Shown: piece after piece, positions 24,382 to 36,985 of the stretch
Layout of the letters: each line of letters starts with the position of its first letter
Numbering within the stretch: the stretch's first letter is position 1
DNA from: Circinella umbellata
Taxonomy: Eukaryota; Mucoromycota; Mucoromycetes; Mucorales; Lichtheimiaceae
Direction of reading: 5' to 3'
Assembly (NCBI GenBank): GCA_025093555.1
Contig: JAIWNF010000018.1
Coordinates: forward strand, 62,001-126,000
Length of the DNA: 64,000 bases
The notes under the pieces: model-generated
Told to the model about the DNA's origin: nothing
The model's input: only the letters and a program-made list of their open reading frames with translations
Databases searched by the model: none
Translations under genes and position numbers: made by a program

Positions 24382-26357
24382 ATGACTAGCTTTTCAAAAT
24401 AAGCAAAGATGATGAAAAAGTCACTCTTGACAACATTCATGATATCTTAAAAAATGATATAAAAGTTAAAGTCGCTGCTGTTGACATTGATGGTGTATTA
24501 CGAGGAAAACTTATGCATAAGGAAAAATTCTTACAAGTGGTAATATCTGGTTTTGGTAAATAATGGTTATCTTTTGCTTTTATTATATTTAGTATATGGG
24601 ATTTTTTTAAATATATTTTTATGTCTGGAGATAAAGGTTATACGAGAAGATTAATATACCTTTATGAAAACAACTACATATATATATATAGGATTGTGTT
24701 CTGTCATTTTTGGATGGGACATTCAAGATAAATTGTATACAACAGATGTCGAGTTTGGTGGAGAAGATTGTCACTATTTCGACTTGGTTGCCACAATTGA
24801 CCTTACATCGTTTCGTCGTATCCCGTGGGAGGAAAATATCCCGTTCTTCTTGGTTCACCTGACTCATCCAAATACCAATTTACCCCTTTACTGTTGTCCT
24901 CGTGTGTTCTTACAATCAGCTGTAGATACTTGTGAAAAAGATCTCAATTGTACAGCATATTCTGGAGTAGAATATGAATTTTTTTGTTTCAAAGGTAATT
25001 GAATCAATCGAAAAGAACATTTACCTTTTATTCTTATACAAGAAATAGCTTGTCTATACATATTATAATAACTATCGAAACCCTTGATGTGTGTTCATAA
25101 CAGCAGTCAATATTAACTATTTTACATAGAGAATGCAGAATCATTAGAATATAAAGGATTCGCCAATCCAACACCATTAACAATTGGAAAGTTTGGCTAT
25201 TCATTATTACGACCCTCTCAAAACCAAGATTTTTATTATCGTGCATTTGATTGGCTACACGATTTTAAAGTGGATTTAGAAAGTTGGCATACAGAAACAG
25301 GGCCTGGGGTTTTTGAAGCAGCTATAAAATATACAGATGCAAAAGAAGCTGGAGATCGTGCCTGTTTATTCAAAACATCTATGAAACAAATTGCATTACG
25401 ACATGGATTCTTAGCTTGTTTTATGGCCAAACCATATCAGGATTTATCAGGATGCTCAGGTCATATCCATTTTAGTTTAGTCGACAACAAAACTGGAAAA
25501 AATTTATTTTATCCTTTTGATCAAAGTCAACAAGTTTCTTCCGTCCATCCAAATGTCAGTAAAACCTTAGTTTATTTTTTAGCTGGTGTATTACATGGTT
25601 TACCAAGTATACTTGCTATTTTGGCACCTACAGTAAACAGGTAAATGGTTTTGGTGTTAGGAAGAGGCAGAGAAAAGAAGAGAGTGGGTGAGAGAAGCAT
25701 CAAAGTTTTGCCTACCACGTGAGTAAACAAAAATCGTCTACTCGATAGCTATAAGCGGTTAGTTGCAAATTTTTATGCGCCTGTCAGTGTTTCTTGGGGG
25801 ATAGATAATCGTTTGGGTGCAGTTAGAGTAATTGTACCTCCTACCACATCACCAAATGGAACACGACTAGAAATGGTAAATTAGATCACATGTATTTCGG
25901 ACAGAATTTTTTTGGATGAGATTGAAGCTGTGGGGAGAGGCGATTACGCGTGGCGCGTGGTCCTTTTTAAACGAGTGTGCGGAGGGAGAAACACGATCCG
26001 GAAAGGGAAACTAATACCGAAGATATAAATATGTAGCGCGTTCCAGGAGCAGATATAAATCCTCATTTAGCCATAGGAGCTGTCCTTAAATGTGGAATCT
26101 GGGGAATAAAAACAAATCAAACATTACCTTGCGGATCTTGGGAAGAAATCAAAGAAGGTAAAGGAAAAGAAGGACAACCACTGGCAAGAACGTTACAAGA
26201 AGCAGTAACTGATATGGATCATAAATCATCAATTGCTCGTCAAGTACTTGGTAATGAATTTGTTGACCATTTTGTAAAGACTCGAAAACATGAATGGGGT
26301 TTATGGCAGAATGCAGTGACAGATTATGAATTGAAACGTTATATGGAACTAGTTTAA
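24382..26357 (+). CDS. Glutamine-synthetase-like protein (FluG C-terminal/lengsin type); frame lesion near ATG
   Basis: About 476-residue protein of the type-I-like glutamine synthetase superfamily found alone or at the FluG C-terminus. Coding exons: to 24555, 24692-24994, 25130-25640, 25749-25875, 26037-26357. The N-terminal beta-grasp part includes AAVDIDGVLRGK, then SGFGLCSVIFGWD, the Glu-bearing SGVEYEFFCFKE, the TETGPGVFEAA segment, SGCSGHIHFSL, GLPSILAILAPTVNSYKRLV and SWGIDNRLGAVRVI. These cover the metal, ATP and glutamate sites. The frame is open from 24390 but has no ATG; the plausible ATG at 24382 is out of phase by one base at a T run (24391-24394). Either a base is missing there or an upstream exon joins at the AG at 24388-24389. 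Substrate may be glutamate plus another amine. Confidence 0.85.
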
Positions 26358-27105
26358 ACAAAAATATAACAGCCTACGCATAAATGAAAACGGAAACTAA
26401 ACATTCTCTTTCCATTCTTATTATTATTACGTATAGTTTATAAAATAAGCTTTTATTTTAATTTTTTGTCTTGATAAAAAAAAGAGATTTATCATCATAA
26501 AGGAGAAGATATAGTAGTAGCAATTGGTTGAGGGTTATTCTTCATACGGTATACTTAATTAGGAAATATGTGAAATTCGTATATGAAAGTTGCAGAAAAA
26601 AAAATAGAAAAAAAAAGTAGAAGCATGTGCTATATAGATAATAGAAGAAAAAATAGTGTAAACGAAAAAAAAACACAAAAATGTCAATATGAGTGTGATA
26701 GATGAAATATATAGATGATAATAAGGTGTTTGTGTGAAGAATAATACAATATATAATAATAGGATGGCTGTTTTTTTTTCGATTGTTACTGATATACGTA
26801 AAAGTAGATCATCAAAGGAAATATATAATGATATTTACAAAAGAAAAAATGGAGTAGTCGTAAATTGCAACTATTCGAGTATTTTTGGTTGATAGGGAAA
26901 AAAAGGTGAAGGATAAAACACAAGAAGTTGATGGTACATTGTTGGAATTTGATCGCTATTGAATATAAGGGTTGGTGATAAAAAATGAATAGAAAACGAA
27001 TGATGGGTATATAATTACATTGGAGAATATATGATATTAGGTAAAAACTTAAAAACTTTTTTTTTTCGATGACGATGTCTTTGTTGTTAGGATAAAAAAA
27101 AACGA
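26358..27105. other. Intergenic region, no gene seen
   Basis: About 750 bases of AT-rich sequence between convergently transcribed genes. No coding signal. Confidence 0.6.
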
Positions 27106-27442
27106 TTATTTTGGTCGAAGTAATCTACACTGTGGGCGTAAATGTCCATACTATAGAAATAAAATTGGTTTGTATTAAAATTAGCATTTATGTGATTAAA
27201 AATTGACAGCAGAAAAGCAAGTTTTGTAATAAATGTGGCTTTTCGTGTTTTATTATGTACCTGACCACAATGCGTACTGAAATTTCAAAATGAATATTTA
27301 TATTTAGTATGGTATAGGTGAATCAAAGAAAACAGAAGCGTAATTTCTTTAAGCAAGCTTCTTACCATTGTCCTCCCGATAGATTAATGGGCTTTACATT
27401 AAGCAAGGGTTCAGTAGAACTAGTCGAAGAAGCCATAACCAT
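27106..27442 (-). CDS. Tiny CCHC zinc-knuckle protein with a 16-nt microexon
   Basis: Candidate gene of 45 codons in three exons: 27442-27366, 27276-27261 (16 nt) and 27150-27106. Splicing gives the end of exon 1 as LSGGQ plus a split Cys codon, then CTHCGQYGHLRPQC, a perfect C-x2-C-x4-H-x4-C zinc knuckle (positions Cys, Cys, His, Cys), then RLLRPK and a stop. All four splice sites are GT-AG (GTAAG, TTTCAG, GTACAT, CTATAG) and phase is kept. CCHC knuckles bind single-stranded RNA or DNA. The N-terminal 24 residues are Ser/Thr-rich and featureless; the frame is also open upstream of the ATG, so a longer exon 1 is possible. Coding status is inferred from the motif and splice signals. Confidence 0.55.
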
Positions 27443-30400
27443 GATTCGTTGTACGTAGCTTTTTGGAATATTTAGTAAAAGAAAAAGAGATGAAGAAAAA
27501 AAACGCAATTATTACTAAGAATGATAGTTTTTGGTAAGTAATAAAATATGAGATTAAAAAAAAAAGAGAACGAAGATGTAGTTCAATACAAAGAAAAGAG
27601 CTTAAATTATCATTCTTGTGTTCATCTTTTTATACAAGTTTTTTTTTTTTTTTTCAATTACGTTTAGGTATACAACGTTAGGTTAGTGCCACTATCAATC
27701 AGTAACTAAATTTAAATATCGAGAGAAAAAACAAACCCCACACACAGAGAAAAATTAGGCGTTTTCTTTTTTTGCTGTTGTTATTCTTTTTTGTTCAACG
27801 TATAATTAAGCATTGAATTTCATATTCAAACTAGCATAAACAAATTTTACTATATTCATTATATACATGTATCTTGCATACATATCAACAACAAATATAA
27901 TATACCTTAGTTTTTCTTTCTTTACTTTGTTCGAAACAGTTACCCTTTTTAGGCTATTTTCTCCGCAAAGTTAATAAAAAAACAGTGCCTAGATTTTTAA
28001 GACATTCAAGGAGGATTGTTGTCTGGGGTAAAAAGGAGGGGTTGAAAGGGTTATACTAATGTGGAACCTAAAACATTGTCATAAATAATACTGTCATTCT
28101 CGGAACAACTACCCGGCATCGGAAATCATTCTACTGGTACAACTATAGATGGATTTGACGATCACTTTTATGCCGTCATGAATAACTGTCAAATTCTTTT
28201 TTTTCCCTACTAATAGCTGGGAAAATTCGTGACGATGAATGGTAAGCAGGTGGTATCTCTCTTCTCTTTTATATGAGTACTGTTATTTACTTTTTCTGTT
28301 CCTTTTCAAGCCTGACAACTGTCAATCTTGTTGCTCCAATGCGAGTTTTAAATTGTCATGACAACAAGCAACCGTGTCACTAGAGAATTGGGGTTTGGGG
28401 TAATGCTACACCAGATTCCGTTGTTTATTATAAATACAAGGATTCTCAAAATAAAATCTCTCCACACTTTTTTTTTTGCTCTCGTTCAACCGGGGGAAAA
28501 TATACACACACACTATCGGGTAGTTCTTAAACTTTAACCGGCTTTATATTTTACTTTATTTATATTTTCTTTGCTTACAGGAGTATAATAATATAACGAG
28601 AAACTTTTAAGAAGTTGAAATTATACATTATATATTTAAATAGACTATTTTTTTTGACTGAATTGTTTACATTATTCAACATATTATAATAAGAATAATA
28701 CAATATTTTCATTTAAGACAAAAAGAAAACAGTGTGTGAAGTTGTGGTGAAAAATACAAATATTCCCTTCTATAACAAAAGATCTGTTTTCCCACATCAA
28801 ATGCTCACATGTATCGTAAATATGATGAAAGGTTTCATTCTGAAGTATTAATATATACACAGCCCATCGCGGAAAAAGAAAATGAAAAACAAGAAAAAAA
28901 GGCGTAAATATGACATCTCTTTATTTTTGCCCATCAATAATAATAGATTGTGTTTATATTATAGCCCGACAAATCAATATCTACAATCTTTGTCGCTTGT
29001 GCTATTCACTATAATTTCTTTTAAGTTGAAGTAGATGGTGGTATGTAACACATTTTTTTCGGTAATGTGACACATATTTTAGTTAGATTCTTCTGTTTTG
29101 TTCAAATTTATCGGCTCATGTTCCGAGAGAAAAAAAAAACTGAGTGTGTGAGTGTATGCATGGTTAATTTGTTTTCTCGATTGGTTACTATCATGGAAGT
29201 CATATATACTCCATTAAGAACAAAGCATCGTTGCATTTGCCACAACACACTACTTACATTATTAACGTACTACATGGATACGTATATGACACTGTAAATA
29301 TGAAATACTCCAAATCCTATAGTTATGCAGTACTAGTATTATATAAGAATAAAAAGATACAGGCTAGCAACGCGGAGGAGTTTTTCACAGGTAGCCTACA
29401 ACGTAACAAAATGATTATAATTAGAAGGAAACAAGAAGTTGTGGTTGTTTTCTATTATTGTGGCGTAAACCATCAAATTATCTTCTATTGCTTAATTCTG
29501 TCAAACAATAAGTCCGTATTTATTATTTTTATCTGATGGAAAAAAGGAAAACCAACAAATCATATTACCATCTTTATTAATTAATATAAAGTGAACCGTC
29601 TCTTTGTGCACGCTTTATTATCACTACGTATTATTATTTTACGATTAAATGAATAATAATAACAACGATGAAACATTATAAAGTATCGAAACATGTATAC
29701 AAAAAAAATACTATTCTTTATGTATATGCATAAAAGTAATATGATACTCTTAATCTTATATATAATAGTAAAATGTAGGAGAAACAATAACCAACAAATG
29801 CTGTATCTTGTTTATAATCTCAGGTGAATAAACTTTTTTTTTCGTTACTATTTGTTGTTTGGGGTAAGCAAACTTTCTTTTCCCCTCCTTTTTTTCATTA
29901 ACTTACCAGATAAAGTCATATATTATTTGTTTATTAAAAGAAACAGCTGGGCGGACGCTATGACGCACGAATTTATAAACTTCTTTTTTTTCCCCATTGC
30001 TGAAATAGGATAGCATAGTCTTCTGACAAAGTTTATAATAACCCGTCAAACTATTTTTTTTATTTGTTATTATTTTATGATGTTATTATTTCTTTCAATA
30101 AAAAAAATACAATGTAAATAATATTTACCTTTTTTTTTTTTTTTTTTTTTTTGAATATGTTATTATTATGTACGTGTACAGGCAACTTTATTTAGTATAT
30201 GTATGTTTAATAAAGACAAAAAAAAGTGGATCATTTTATCCTTCATACAACGTTCAGATCGTCGTGCACGGTCACTTTTTCTTTAAATTCTTTTGAAATG
30301 TAAAAAGGTAATAAAATGTGGGGTCGTAATTATCCGATAGGAAGAAAAAATGTTCATAGCCTTTTTAAATTAATAGCTATATTTTAATCTGATTAAGTTA

Positions 30401-30795
30401 GATGTCTTTGTTGGGTTTTATAACGACAATAGTAATGATTGCTAGTGTCTTTTTTCCTCATTATGGGTTCTTTTATCGCACTATTATAAATGTGATTATT
30501 GACTGCTTTTTTGTCAGTTTACACATTGTGAAGTAAAACGAATCAGGTGCTCAAATAAATACAACAATATGCATACACTAAATAACATCTTTAGTATTAT
30601 AATACTTTTTTTTTTATTTTTTTCTCGGATGATTTTGTATTAAATATCTTTGTATATCTCGGTACAATACAGTATTATTTTGTACATGTTTTAATGATGA
30701 ATATATATGTAGTCACTAATATTATTTGCTGATCATATGAATTAATCACACTATCATAACCTTTAATCCTTTTTTTTATAACAATTTAAAATAAT
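27443..30795. other. Long gene-poor interval
   Basis: 3.35 kb of AT-rich sequence. ORFs of 60-100 codons occur but show no family features, no splice logic and biased composition. It includes a 24-T homopolymer near 30130. No tRNA or other structured RNA was recognised. Confidence 0.5.
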
Positions 30796-32424
30796 CTATA
30801 ATTCTACTCTTCTTCCAGCCGTTCGAGTGAATGATGCTAATTGCCACTCGACGTCTGCATCTGTCAAATCCACTGTTCCCAATCTGATTTCGTATACTAT
30901 ATGAGGAAGAAGGTAAATATTAATATCCTCTATATTCTCCCCAGAAATATATAATAACTATACATATTTATGTAACCAATAGTATACTAACCTCTCATTT
31001 CAAAACGTGGTCCAACTTCTGCTAATTCAACTGTATTTCCTGCTTTTACATAGACATGATGTCTAATAAAAATTATAAATAAATTCACTCGTTAATCAAA
31101 ATCCATCCTTTTTTTTTTTTTTACCTCAGGTTTTACTTTACCTAAATGAAATATAATCTTGTTGATTTGCAAACGTCATTACTCTTTTAGTATCTTCTTT
31201 TGGTACAGGGAATAGATATTTCAGAATGTTTGTAACCTGGTTACATAAATAAAATTATTAGGTTGTATATCTATGAAATCCATCCATTCAATTATATATT
31301 TTATAAATAACTTACACGTTGACCTAGTCGTGAGTTAAAATTATCGAAAATTAAATGAGGAAAAGCTTCTGATACAGTGCCTTGATCTTTAATATCATGT
31401 CGAAGAACAACATTATGTAATGAAAAATATGTAGTGGGACCATAAGGGAAATGACATACGACCATACCATCTAATATATAATATATAAATATCAATATCA
31501 ATTTTATTCCTTCCTTAAAAACCTAATCTCATCCCAAAAATATTTTTGTCTTCTTACCTGGTTTGCCTCGATGTTCATGTAAAATAATTAAATCTGTTAC
31601 TTCGTTATTTCTACATAATTCAACAATATCTTTAATAACATGACCACCACGATTAATACGTTGTGAATTAGGGAAAACAAGACGCATTTCCTAAAAATTA
31701 TAATAATATATCAAATTAGTTATTCATACATATATAAATATATATATATATATATAAACGCTCATAAACGATGATATGGATATTATTTACTTTGGAAAAT
31801 TGTTGTAACCGACTACTAGGATCTCTTGAGGTTGTGATTACGACTTTTGGATCAAAAACACCAGCACGAGCATATTCATCATCGGCGTGTGTGGTAGGTT
31901 CTACAAAAATATATCATAATATTCCTTAGCTAACCACCCTTCTCATTTTCTCATTATTATTTATTATCTATCTAATCCTCCTATCCTCATATGCCTGACA
32001 CGTCTCATTCATTACTTACCAGTTTGTGCCTGATCAAATGGAAGATCTTCTTTTAATTCTTTACTCATATTTCGAAGTTCAGTAGGTACTGGTTTACCAT
32101 CTTATAATAACAATAATATTTTTAAAAACCAATCACCCATTAATAATGACAACTCAAAATTCAAATATTTCTTTTTTCGTGTTGTGTTTTGCTTCAACTA
32201 TATAATTTCAATTCTAACCTTCGATCGCCCGTTTGATCTCTTCTTTTCGTTCATAAATAGTTCGTTCTTTACTTTCGAGGGATTTTCGGTAAAGATATTC
32301 TCGCCGTAATCGTGTGTTTCGTCGTAACTATTTTTCATATATTCAAAAATAAAAGAATGTTTTAAAGATCAAATATAAAGAGATATAGAGTTAATTGAAA
32401 TCTTTTTTTTTTTTTTTTTACCAT
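30796..32424 (-). CDS. IMP4: U3 snoRNP protein IMP4 (Brix domain)
   Basis: A 285-residue nucleolar component of the U3 snoRNP / small-subunit processome, needed for early 18S rRNA processing with Imp3 and Mpp10. Nine exons on minus: 32424-32422, 32327-32219, 32100-32020, 31900-31791, 31690-31558, 31470-31316, 31236-31142, 31062-30992, 30896-30796. The N-terminus [18 protein letters not shown] is the conserved Imp4 start. The Brix domain spans roughly residues 80-265 ([62 protein letters not shown]). It ends in [18 protein letters not shown]. Length fits the human and yeast proteins. The first coding exon is exactly the ATG, followed at once by GTAAAA. A Tc1/mariner element sits just upstream. 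Confidence 0.95.
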
Positions 32425-32539
32425 TTTTTATGCTTTCAGGTTGATCTGTCAAAAAAAAAAAAAAAGAATGTCGATAAAAGTAATATGCTTGGGAATGCGA
32501 CTCCGCAACCCAAAGCGGAGCGAAAAAGCCACCATCTAA

Positions 32540-34205
32540 TTTGGGGATTTTTGCATACAATACAAATTATTTGCGTTACCTATAAAATTATTTTGCGTTG
32601 TCTGGGGAATAATATGCGCCAATAATTTTGCGTTCCTGTTTTTGCGTTTAAGTTTTGTTCTTTTAAAATGGCTCATTTACGAGTTTAATTGCATTGCTTA
32701 TGAAATATTAGCTAACAGCTGTCCTGCTGAGCCGGTAGAGGATGCCGATGCAGATCTTATTTATCAAACAGAAATGGAATGGCAAGGAACTACTGGGGGG
32801 ATGGGATTCAATCCCTGTATCAATTTGGTTCCTCCGAGATTCAGGTCGATGAAGAGATGACGGAAGTAGTGGTAACAAATTCTGAAACTAGCGATACTAA
32901 ATTTCGGGAGAATTCAAAAAAAGTTACGACTATAAAAAAGAGAGAAGAGCGCGGTCCCTATAGAAAGAACAATGCTCTACAAATTCAACAGCTCTTTGAC
33001 TTTGTCATCGAAATAAGTATGATTGCAAAAGCAGCCTCGCTTTCAGTCGGGATTAAGGTCAGAACCGGGCAATACTATGTACGTCAGTATAAGATCGAGA
33101 ATGAGCTACCTGTCATTATGACTGGGGCGAAAAAGCTCCTTGGACATCCACCTCCGTTAACCAGTGAACACACTGTGTTTATTATTGAGTACTATGACAA
33201 AAATGTGGATGCAGTACTTTTTGAAGCACGAGATGCGTTGTATGATCAATCTACTAGTATATCAATCACTCTTAGTGGTCTTTATAAACATCTGGTTGAC
33301 AAAGCTGATTTGACATTAAAGAAATTGGATAAACTACCATTTGGCCAGAGTGACTGAAAAAACTCTTGATAAACGAGCAGAGCTGATTACTCGATGGAAC
33401 AAAGATTCTGGATTTGATTTTGAAAAACGTTGTGTGTTCATTGATGAAGCTGGATTTAATCTCTATATTCGTCGTAATTTTGGTCGATCCAAGAAAGGAA
33501 CTCCCGCTTGAGCTGTTGTTCCTCCTCAACGTGGTGTGTCCACTACAATCCTTGGTGCCATCTGTGAGCACGGTGTCGCTTAGAAAACTACAAGCCGTAC
33601 AAAGCAGTAAGAAGCGAAAGCGAAGCAATGGTACCGCAGTGTTGAATGGGCGAATTGGAACACGTATTGAACATTTTATTGAGTTTTTGAACAAAGTCAT
33701 GGATGTCCTTGATGAGATTGATATGAAAGGACGTTATTTGGTAATGGATAACGCGCCCATCCATACAAATAAATCAATTGAACAACTTATAGAGCACCAC
33801 GGCTATAAGTGTGCTTACCTTGCCCCATATTCTCCCTTTCTAAATCCAATTGAAGAATTCTGGTCCAAAGTGAAACAAAGTATGTATGGAACATGATCGG
33901 TAGTGCTGCTTTCGAGACTATTAGTAATATAACAATAGATGTCCGAAGAGATAGGTTGAGTGAAAAAGATCAATTGACTCCAAGAATAACTCAGTTAAAC
34001 GAGTAACGAAGAATGATTGTATTGGATGGATTAAGCATGCGCATTCATTTTTTGACGCTTGTCTTGAAAAAAAAGTTTTGTAACTACAGGTTGCACTTTT
34101 ATAAATAGCTTCTTAATCAATAGAATAAACATTGAAACACTCTGACGCAAAATTTCATTGGCGCAAAATTAATTTAGCTCAGTGCAAATAATTTGGAAAA
34201 ATCCT
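32540..34205 (+). mobile_element. Degenerate Tc1/mariner-type DNA transposon
   Basis: About 1.7 kb with degenerate terminal inverted repeats. The left end (GGGATTTTTG..., AAATTATTTGCG) and the right end (GTGCAAATAATTTGGAAAAATCCTG at 34181-34205, read inverted) match imperfectly. Three subterminal AATTATTTTGCG-like motifs point inward at the left (32560-32640) and three inverted ones lie at the right (34140-34195). Inside is a DD34E transposase pseudogene. Exact ends are uncertain because of decay and an apparent small insertion in the left repeat. The left end lies roughly 115 bases from the IMP4 start codon. Confidence 0.75.
32642..33896 (+). pseudogene. Tc1/mariner (IS630-type) DD34E transposase, broken
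   Basis: Cut-and-paste transposase remnant. The order is an acidic N-terminus (PVEDADADLIYQTEMEWQ), a helix-turn-helix region (GPYRKNNALQIQQLFDFV), then the catalytic core. The three catalytic acids are visible: Asp in VFIDEAGFNL, Asp in LVMDNAPIHT, Glu in LNPIEEFW, with 34 residues between the last two. The frame shifts at about 32790, 33340 and 33570, and in-frame stops interrupt it at about 33510 and 33583. The protein cannot be made as one chain. The downstream segment 33600-33896 is intact and ends in KQSMYGT. Confidence 0.88.
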
Positions 34206-35036
34206 GTTGATAAATATTTTGTTCTAAAGTGTAGTAAAGTAGATCATCATTTATAGAAAAGGATAGGTTAGTATGTAATAGAAATATAATTTATTTCTTG
34301 TTAACCATCTTATATATTTTAATATTCTTATTGTCAAATATTGAATGTTGAATTTTCAAGATTTATGTTTGAGTACATTATAATTGGAAAACTCCTCGAA
34401 GAAACTGTCATTATTGCTAAACAAATAGACGCTAAAAAGATAAATGATGACACGTGATGTCGAATGTTTTATTGGAATATCTATCAATAAAGGAGGTGGT
34501 TTGATGAATTGACTTTTTAAAATGCACTGGTAACCATAAAAATATGTTAAATGTAAAGTCACGTTGTAATAATTATAGTCGCGTTATATTGCTATTTATA
34601 CTGGTTTATTTTTTTTATGCCATTTCAATTGTGGTCTAGCTTCTTACGTACCTATAAAAAGACTCAACTGTTTCGCTTATACGTAAGGATTTGCTATTAT
34701 CAAACGTCACAGTAACCAGTGCACTTGTACTTTTGAATGTTGCCATACAGGATCAAAACAAAGTCATAATAATAAGAATGGTGATAAGAAAAGAAAGAGT
34801 CACTTGAAGAAGATATATACATTTTTATTTTTTATTTAGTAAAAGGAAAATAATTTTTACACTTGTTATTAATATAAATGTTTTTACCAAAAAAGCTGAT
34901 ATTGTACATAGAAGCCGCAATTATCAAGAAATGGAATTAATTATGACATTTTTACAACAAAATGTATACGTATGTCTTTTGCTATGATACTGACAGCATA
35001 CGAAATATCATCAAGTCAATTTTTGCTACTCATTAG
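34206..35036. other. Transposon-island spacer
   Basis: No intact gene. Around 34890-34975 a reading in the MULE direction (ADIVHRSRNYQEMELIMTFLQ) probably belongs to an upstream exon of the MULE transposase; the rest is not recognised. Confidence 0.4.
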
Positions 35037-36703
35037 ACATGTATCGAAAAGGCACGACGATTTCCTGACGTTATTGTGATTGATTGTACATATTGTAACA
35101 ACAAAAACATGATGCCCCTACTCAATATAGTTGGTATTAACAACTTGGGTGCAGATAACTATCAAAGTGATAAGTTACGTTCGTATTATATTGTAAGTGC
35201 TGTGATGTCAGACGAAAAAGCGATATCATACAATTGGGTCATAGAACAACTGGTAAACGCTATTTGGACACCTGAATGTGGATCTACACCAAAGTTATTT
35301 GTAACCGATAATGACAGTTCTTTAGAGAATGCTCTTCGTATACACTTCCCCAATGTTCCCCGTATTTTGTGTGTATTGTATATTAAGAAAAGTTTTTGTG
35401 AAAAGGTGTCAAAACATATCGACAAAGAAGAGCTGAAAGAAAAGTATGACGAAATTATTAAAACAGTTGACAGTTTGCTTTGGTCAAGGACAATAGATCA
35501 ATTTAATAATACAGTCAAGAAGTACAAAAATAAAGTAACAAAGGCTTTCAGTGATAATACAGCGGGGGGAAATGATATAATTGCATATCTTGAAGAGTAA
35601 GTAAAAAATATCACATATTCTTTATACGTGCGGCACTATAGTAAGGTTGATCAAACTCACAAATTCTAAATTATTACTCAACATTTTTTCTATAGAATGC
35701 TAGAATATAAAGAGCGCTGGGCTGGTCCTTGGATAGTACCTTATGTTCACTTGGGTGCAAGATCCTCACAAAGAGTAGAAGGCTTCTATGCAAATCTGAA
35801 GAGAATAATTGAACGTCCTGGATATATGCTACATACGCTCCAAAGTATACATGAATATATTGACGCAGCTATAAGTACATACGTACGTACGTAATGTAAA
35901 AATAAGAAAATGATATTTGGCGGGGCTTTATAATATTATAGTAGTTCTCTACTTATTATATTACTACTTATAAAACTGGAAAGAAGGCTTACAATAAAAT
36001 CGAGAAGAGTTGTTTGAATGGGTTATTCAAGACAGAGCCACCCCAAATGACAACCGTCTCAATAACCAAGTAGCACTACTACGTGCTATTATATGTAATT
36101 TTGCAATTTGCATGACATTGAAAGAGATTCAAGCTGCCCGATACATAAATGAGTACACAATAGAATGTGATATATTTTGCAAAACCAAGACAAATTATAA
36201 TTTGCCATGTCGCCACACATTGTATCAATTTAACAGCACCCCCTTGTATCCGGAGTTGTACAATAAGAGATGGTGGTTAGTTCCACCAACAGGTAAAGAA
36301 TATTATATTTATTACAAATATTTGATATTTATGTATGGCTGTAAAAAATAGAAAATAGATAAATAATGTAATCTGATTTTATGTATGATTTATTAATATA
36401 TATTTATTATAATTAGACAACACTTTAAAGGAGTCGCATAGTAAAACCATTATCGAAGATAAGGTCGCAATTGAAACTAATGATGACTTCCAGACTCTTA
36501 CCACGTATCAAGAAATGAAGAAAAAACTTACTTCAGCATATATCTCATGTCAAAATAATCAACAACGTCAAGACTTAATTGGAGCCATTGATTCTGTCCT
36601 GAAGAAATTTTCGCCTGTTCCTATTGAAAACCTTGCTTTACCCAAGTCAGTAAAAACCAAAGGACGTCCACCAAAAAAAGCAATTGGTTCGAGAATTGCA
36701 TAA
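35037..36703 (+). pseudogene. MULE/FAR1-type transposase, incomplete 5' end
   Basis: Mutator-like transposase. Exon 1 (35037-35596) has ARRFPDVIVIDCTYCNNKNM with the first catalytic Asp, then LFVTDNDSSLENALRIHFP with the second, and FPNVPRILCVLYIKK. A GT-AG intron joins to 35696, which reads ERWAGPWIVPYVHLGARSSQ and RVEGFYANLK. A third exon begins near 36008 and contains ECDIFCKTK...LPCRHTLY, a SWIM-like zinc motif (C-x-H retained). A fourth runs from about 36416 to the stop at 36703 and ends in a Lys/Pro-rich tail. No start exon was identified; the N-terminus is missing or decayed, so activity is doubtful. A partial inverted copy lies at 42379-43700. Confidence 0.75.
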
Positions 36704-36985
36704 AGTTGGGAAGTCAGAAAAAGAAGCAAAAGAAAAAACAGAAGGTGAAAGACAAAAAAGAAGCGAAGCAATTGAAAGAAAATAAAAAGCAATTATCTCC
36801 TTCAAACGAGCTTTTGGTTCCCCATCGTAACAAATGATTCAAAAACAATTGAAAAAGTGCGGATGACTATCCATCTATAGGAAACAAGGAAAAAAAAGTA
36901 CGTAAATAACCACTCAAGATATATATATATATCTATTGACAATTAACTAATAATATAAACGGTATAACTATATTTCAAATGTATA

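Noticed and set aside
28080..28200. Reading GNHSTGTTIDGFDDHFYAVM as an exon
   Set aside because: No splice sites in phase, no start, no flanking exons.
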